Shown in pieces: positions 61,900 to 64,000 of a stretch of DNA of 64,000 bases. The DNA comes from Oceanicoccus sagamiensis. Its GTDB lineage: Bacteria; Pseudomonadota; Gammaproteobacteria; Pseudomonadales; Dasaniaceae. The stretch's first letter is position 1, and every line of letters begins with the position of its first letter. The stretch lies in contig NZ_CP019343.1 in NCBI RefSeq assembly GCF_002117105.1, positions 3,162,001 to 3,226,000 on the forward strand. The letters are read 5' to 3'. The notes beneath the pieces were generated by a model. It worked only from the letters and a program-made list of their open reading frames with translations. It did not search any database and was not told the DNA's origin. The translations under genes and the position numbers were made by a program.

Positions 61900-62681
61900 C
61901 AGTCTTTTGTTATGGGGGTTAGGGAAATATGGAACAATGTTGGCCAGTATTTGCCAGTGACTAGCAGTCGCTGCTTGGCTCTATCGTAAGCGATGCCATT
62001 GAGTACATCTGTTTTAGGGTTGCGTTGATGTTTGGGGAGAATATCTTTCAGAAAAACTTTACCGACCACTTGTCCATTGTCTGGGTCAATCATAATGATC
62101 CATTGGCTCTGCCATATATTGGCATAAATCAAGCCGTTTACCCATTCCAGTTCATTGAGTTTTTCGACCGGGTTGTTTTCAAATGTGACGGTAAGCGTAC
62201 GCAATGTTTTAAAACTTACAGGATCAATAAACTGAAGTTGTGAAGAACCATTGCTCATAATAAGTGCTTCACCATTATTGGTTAGGCCCCAGCCTTCACC
62301 TGTAATCGTAAATTGTGCCGTTTGTTCCAAGGTACTGGGGTTATAAATAAAACCTTGTTGGGCCTGCCAGGTTAATTGGTAAAGCTGTTGCTTTAGTAGT
62401 GTTATCCCTTCGGCAAAATAACGCTTATCCAGCGAGTGTTGTTGCAGGGGGGTAGGGTTGTCCAAGGTTCTGCTTAGCAGCTGTGATGCGCCTCGCTGAC
62501 CGGCACTTTCATAAAGAATGCCGTCATGAAATTCCAGGCCTTGAGTAAATAGTTGCGGGTCATGCTGAAATTGTTCAACAATCTGGTACTGGTATTCTAT
62601 AACAGGCTGGGCGGCGAAACTTGTGGCGCAGGTAAATAGGTAAACAAGTAAGCTAAAGCCTCTATATTTAGCCTTCATCAT
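61899..62681 (-). CDS. Glutaminyl-peptide cyclotransferase
   Basis: Forms N-terminal pyroglutamate on peptides or proteins. About 260 residues from the ATG at 62681 (or 62678), giving a signal peptide KYRGFSLLVYLFTCATSFAA; the frame could be extended to 62717 but that overlaps the ComFB gene by 50 bases and lacks a signal start. Bacterial QC motifs: FTQGLEFHDGILYESAGQRGASQL, YFAEGITLL, GEGWGLTNNGEALIMSNGSS, LNELEWVNGLIYANIW and DVLNGIAYD, typical of the five-bladed propeller. It overlaps the ComFB stop by about 14 bases and tapT by one base, so ComFB, QC and TapT form one operon. Confidence 0.9.
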   Translation of the reverse strand: MMKAKYRGFSLLVYLFTCATSFAAQPVIEYQYQIVEQFQHDPQLFTQGLEFHDGILYESAGQRGASQLLSRTLDNPTPLQQHSLDKRYFAEGITLLKQQLYQLTWQAQQGFIYNPSTLEQTAQFTITGEGWGLTNNGEALIMSNGSSQLQFIDPVSFKTLRTLTVTFENNPVEKLNELEWVNGLIYANIWQSQWIIMIDPDNGQVVGKVFLKDILPKHQRNPKTDVLNGIAYDRAKQRLLVTGKYWPTLFHISLTPITKD

Positions 62682-62979
62682 ACTCTTTGTCACTGTTATC
62701 GACGAAGCTAATCGCATCGGTCACCGCTTTATCCACTTTATCCACCATCTCCTGGCGTTCATTTGGCGACAGGTAAAACGCCATATCTACATCGTGGCGA
62801 ATATATCGTGGCGGTAAATTATTCAGCGCTACACAGGCGATATCTGCCGTATAGTCATTGCTGCCAAAGCGGCTGGGCATTTTTTTCTGTAAGGCCTCGA
62901 ATACCATGCCTTCGTAATAATTATGGATACTATCTAACTCAGTAGGTATGGCCAAAGGGCTTTCATGTGACAGTAGCAT
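62668..62979 (-). CDS. ComFB-like late competence protein
   Basis: A protein of about 103 residues. The start is taken as the ATG at 62979 preceded by TTGGAG; a further ATG lies 15 bases upstream. IHNYYEGMVFEALQKKM and VALNNLPPRYIRHDVDMAFYLSPNERQEM are the ComFB domain, named from Bacillus competence. Cyanobacterial members have been reported to bind cyclic dinucleotides, so a c-di-GMP or c-di-AMP role is possible. The link to competence here is unproven. It is the first gene of an apparent operon with QC and TapT. Confidence 0.85.
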   Translation of the reverse strand: MLLSHESPLAIPTELDSIHNYYEGMVFEALQKKMPSRFGSNDYTADIACVALNNLPPRYIRHDVDMAFYLSPNERQEMVDKVDKAVTDAISFVDNSDKEYDEG

Positions 62980-63029
62980 AGTGATCTCCAACACGTGGTT
63001 GATGGTATTTCAGTTATTGTAGAGCATTT

Positions 63030-64000
63030 TTATACTTTGTTGCGAATCAGGTCGCGGATAACAAAACGAGCCGGATTGAGTGCACTGACCAAATGCCGCG
63101 GCAATGGCAATGGCTCTGAGCAGATCATGGCAGCGATTAGCTCACTACACAATGGGGTTGAGGTTAATCCGCGGGAGCCATGGCCAATATTGAGATACAG
63201 GTTGGGGTAATAATGGCCGGGGCTGGTAATCCCGGCGTGGGCATTCTTGCGCAGAGGGGCGTAGTCTGCCAGAAATTGCTGTTGATCATGGACCGGGCCC
63301 ACCATGGGCAAATAATCCGGGCTGGTACAGCGTAAACCGGCTCGGCCTGTCAGCGATGAGGTATCTATAGCGCAAGGCTTGGGTAGTAGTGAGGGGATCA
63401 TCCGATGCAGGCTGTCCAGATTGCGCTGGTGATCTTGCTGGCGAGTACTGGTGTCCGTATCGCCATTGTCAAAGGTCGCCCCTAAGTTGTGAGTGTTATT
63501 AATGGCGGGAGTGATATAGCCTTCATGGCAAATAACGGTTTTTAATGCTGCGGTTTCTGGTGAGGTTTGCAGCAAAGTGATTTGTCCACGAATGGTCTTG
63601 GTCGGCAGGGTTTGGCTTTGTTCAAAATGCAGTGCATCATGGCTGTTGGCAATAATAGCCGCATCGGCGCTTACCAGAGGCCCGGTGTCGGTGGATAGTT
63701 GCCATTGCTGTTGCTGGTGTTCCAGTGTGATGGCTTGCTGTTGAAAAATAATATCGATATTAGGATGGCTACTGAGTGACTGGCATAAATACACCGGCGA
63801 GACCCAACCCGCCGCAGGAAAAAACCAGCCTGGAAACTGCATATCCACTCCGGCTAATTCTGATGCCTGCTGTTGATCAACGCATTGAATCAGTTCAGGG
63901 TAATTAGCAAAGGCCTGCTGTAATAGAGGCACCATTCGCTGTTCTTTAGCGTTGCTGGCCAACTGTAAAACACCGCAAAAATCGATATGCTCCGATGAAA
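63030..64000 (-). CDS. mnmC: MnmC oxidase (FAD) domain, partial
   Basis: The C-terminal part of the tRNA 5-methylaminomethyl-2-thiouridine biosynthesis protein. It removes the carboxymethyl group from cmnm5(s2)U34 with FAD. The reading frame continues past base 64000; the first residues seen are SSEHIDFCGVLQLASNAKEQ, which match this enzyme. Later parts are AGVDMQFPGWFFPAAGWVSPVYL, AAIIANSHDALHF, CTSPDYLPMVGPVHD and NIGHGSRGLTSTPLCSELIAAMI. A short intergenic gap separates it from the ComFB gene. The methyltransferase half, if fused, lies outside the window. Confidence 0.9.
   Translation of the reverse strand, partial: SSEHIDFCGVLQLASNAKEQRMVPLLQQAFANYPELIQCVDQQQASELAGVDMQFPGWFFPAAGWVSPVYLCQSLSSHPNIDIIFQQQAITLEHQQQQWQLSTDTGPLVSADAAIIANSHDALHFEQSQTLPTKTIRGQITLLQTSPETAALKTVICHEGYITPAINNTHNLGATFDNGDTDTSTRQQDHQRNLDSLHRMIPSLLPKPCAIDTSSLTGRAGLRCTSPDYLPMVGPVHDQQQFLADYAPLRKNAHAGITSPGHYYPNLYLNIGHGSRGLTSTPLCSELIAAMICSEPLPLPRHLVSALNPARFVIRDLIRNKV

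Noticed and set aside
1-64000. Search by eye for CRISPR arrays, insertion sequences and integrase genes
   Set aside because: No regularly spaced direct repeats and no transposase, integrase or phage proteins were found; the only repeat is the short dispersed palindrome.

Overview
The window is about 64 kb of a heterotrophic, probably marine gammaproteobacterium with moderate G+C. CsrA, TrhO, TapT, MnmC, Tdh/Kbl, fused indolepyruvate oxidoreductase, a TonB-dependent receptor and many lipid beta-oxidation genes would suit a Cellvibrionales/Spongiibacteraceae-like genome. That placement is inference; no rRNA or tRNA gene lies in the window. There is no prophage, transposase, CRISPR array or tRNA. 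Almost everything is metabolic, with gene order organised around catabolism.

Layout. 1-4.4 kb: a truncated sulfatase, a membrane-anchored DUF1330-like protein, DUF2855 and a TetR regulator with a clear palindromic operator, then a GST-like gene. 4.5-11.2 kb: a lipid or acyl-CoA degradation cluster (MaoC hydratase, MFE2-like SDR, thiolase, saccharopine-dehydrogenase-like reductase, acyl-CoA dehydrogenase, RhlG-like SDR), followed by an esterase. 12.2-21 kb: proline (Lrp/putA) and threonine (XRE/tdh-kbl) catabolism, separated by an unusual lipoprotein built from flagellar rod and hook modules. 21-23.3 kb: two toxin-antitoxin loci, both with damaged toxins, and a MarR regulator. 23.4-28 kb: tyrosine catabolism (hppD, a small VOC protein, fumarylacetoacetase, aminotransferase, maiA) behind a promoter with two tandem operator-like repeats. 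28-32 kb: small accessory genes. 32.3-42.7 kb: phenylalanine hydroxylase with a PTPS-like pterin enzyme, a dipeptide epimerase, and an indolepyruvate oxidoreductase/amino-acid dehydrogenase pair, interspersed with Lrp regulators. 42.7-55.2 kb: a TetR-flanked operon of TonB receptor, hydrolase-cytochrome c-PQQ fusion, acetoacetate-decarboxylase-like protein, 3-hydroxyacyl-CoA dehydrogenase, acyl-CoA ligase, SDR and MFS transporter. 55.2-64 kb: housekeeping and mixed genes, including an atypical P450, csrA and the C-terminal part of mnmC.

How they fit together. The common theme is conversion of amino acids (Pro, Thr, Phe, Tyr, probably branched-chain) and lipid-like carbon to acyl-CoA and TCA intermediates, each branch with its own local regulator. 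The 43.8-55.2 kb operon looks like a complete uptake-oxidation-CoA activation-beta-oxidation route for an unidentified substrate. It and the FlgG/FlgE-like lipoprotein are the strongest candidates for something undescribed.

Caution. Four catabolic genes (phenylalanine hydroxylase, fumarylacetoacetase, amino-acid dehydrogenase, hydrolase-PQQ fusion) each contain one apparent single-base deletion inside a C or G homopolymer. The uniform direction suggests sequencing undercalls rather than four pseudogenes, and those genes are annotated across the break. A dispersed intergenic palindrome with core GGTGGATTATAATCCACC occurs at four loci.
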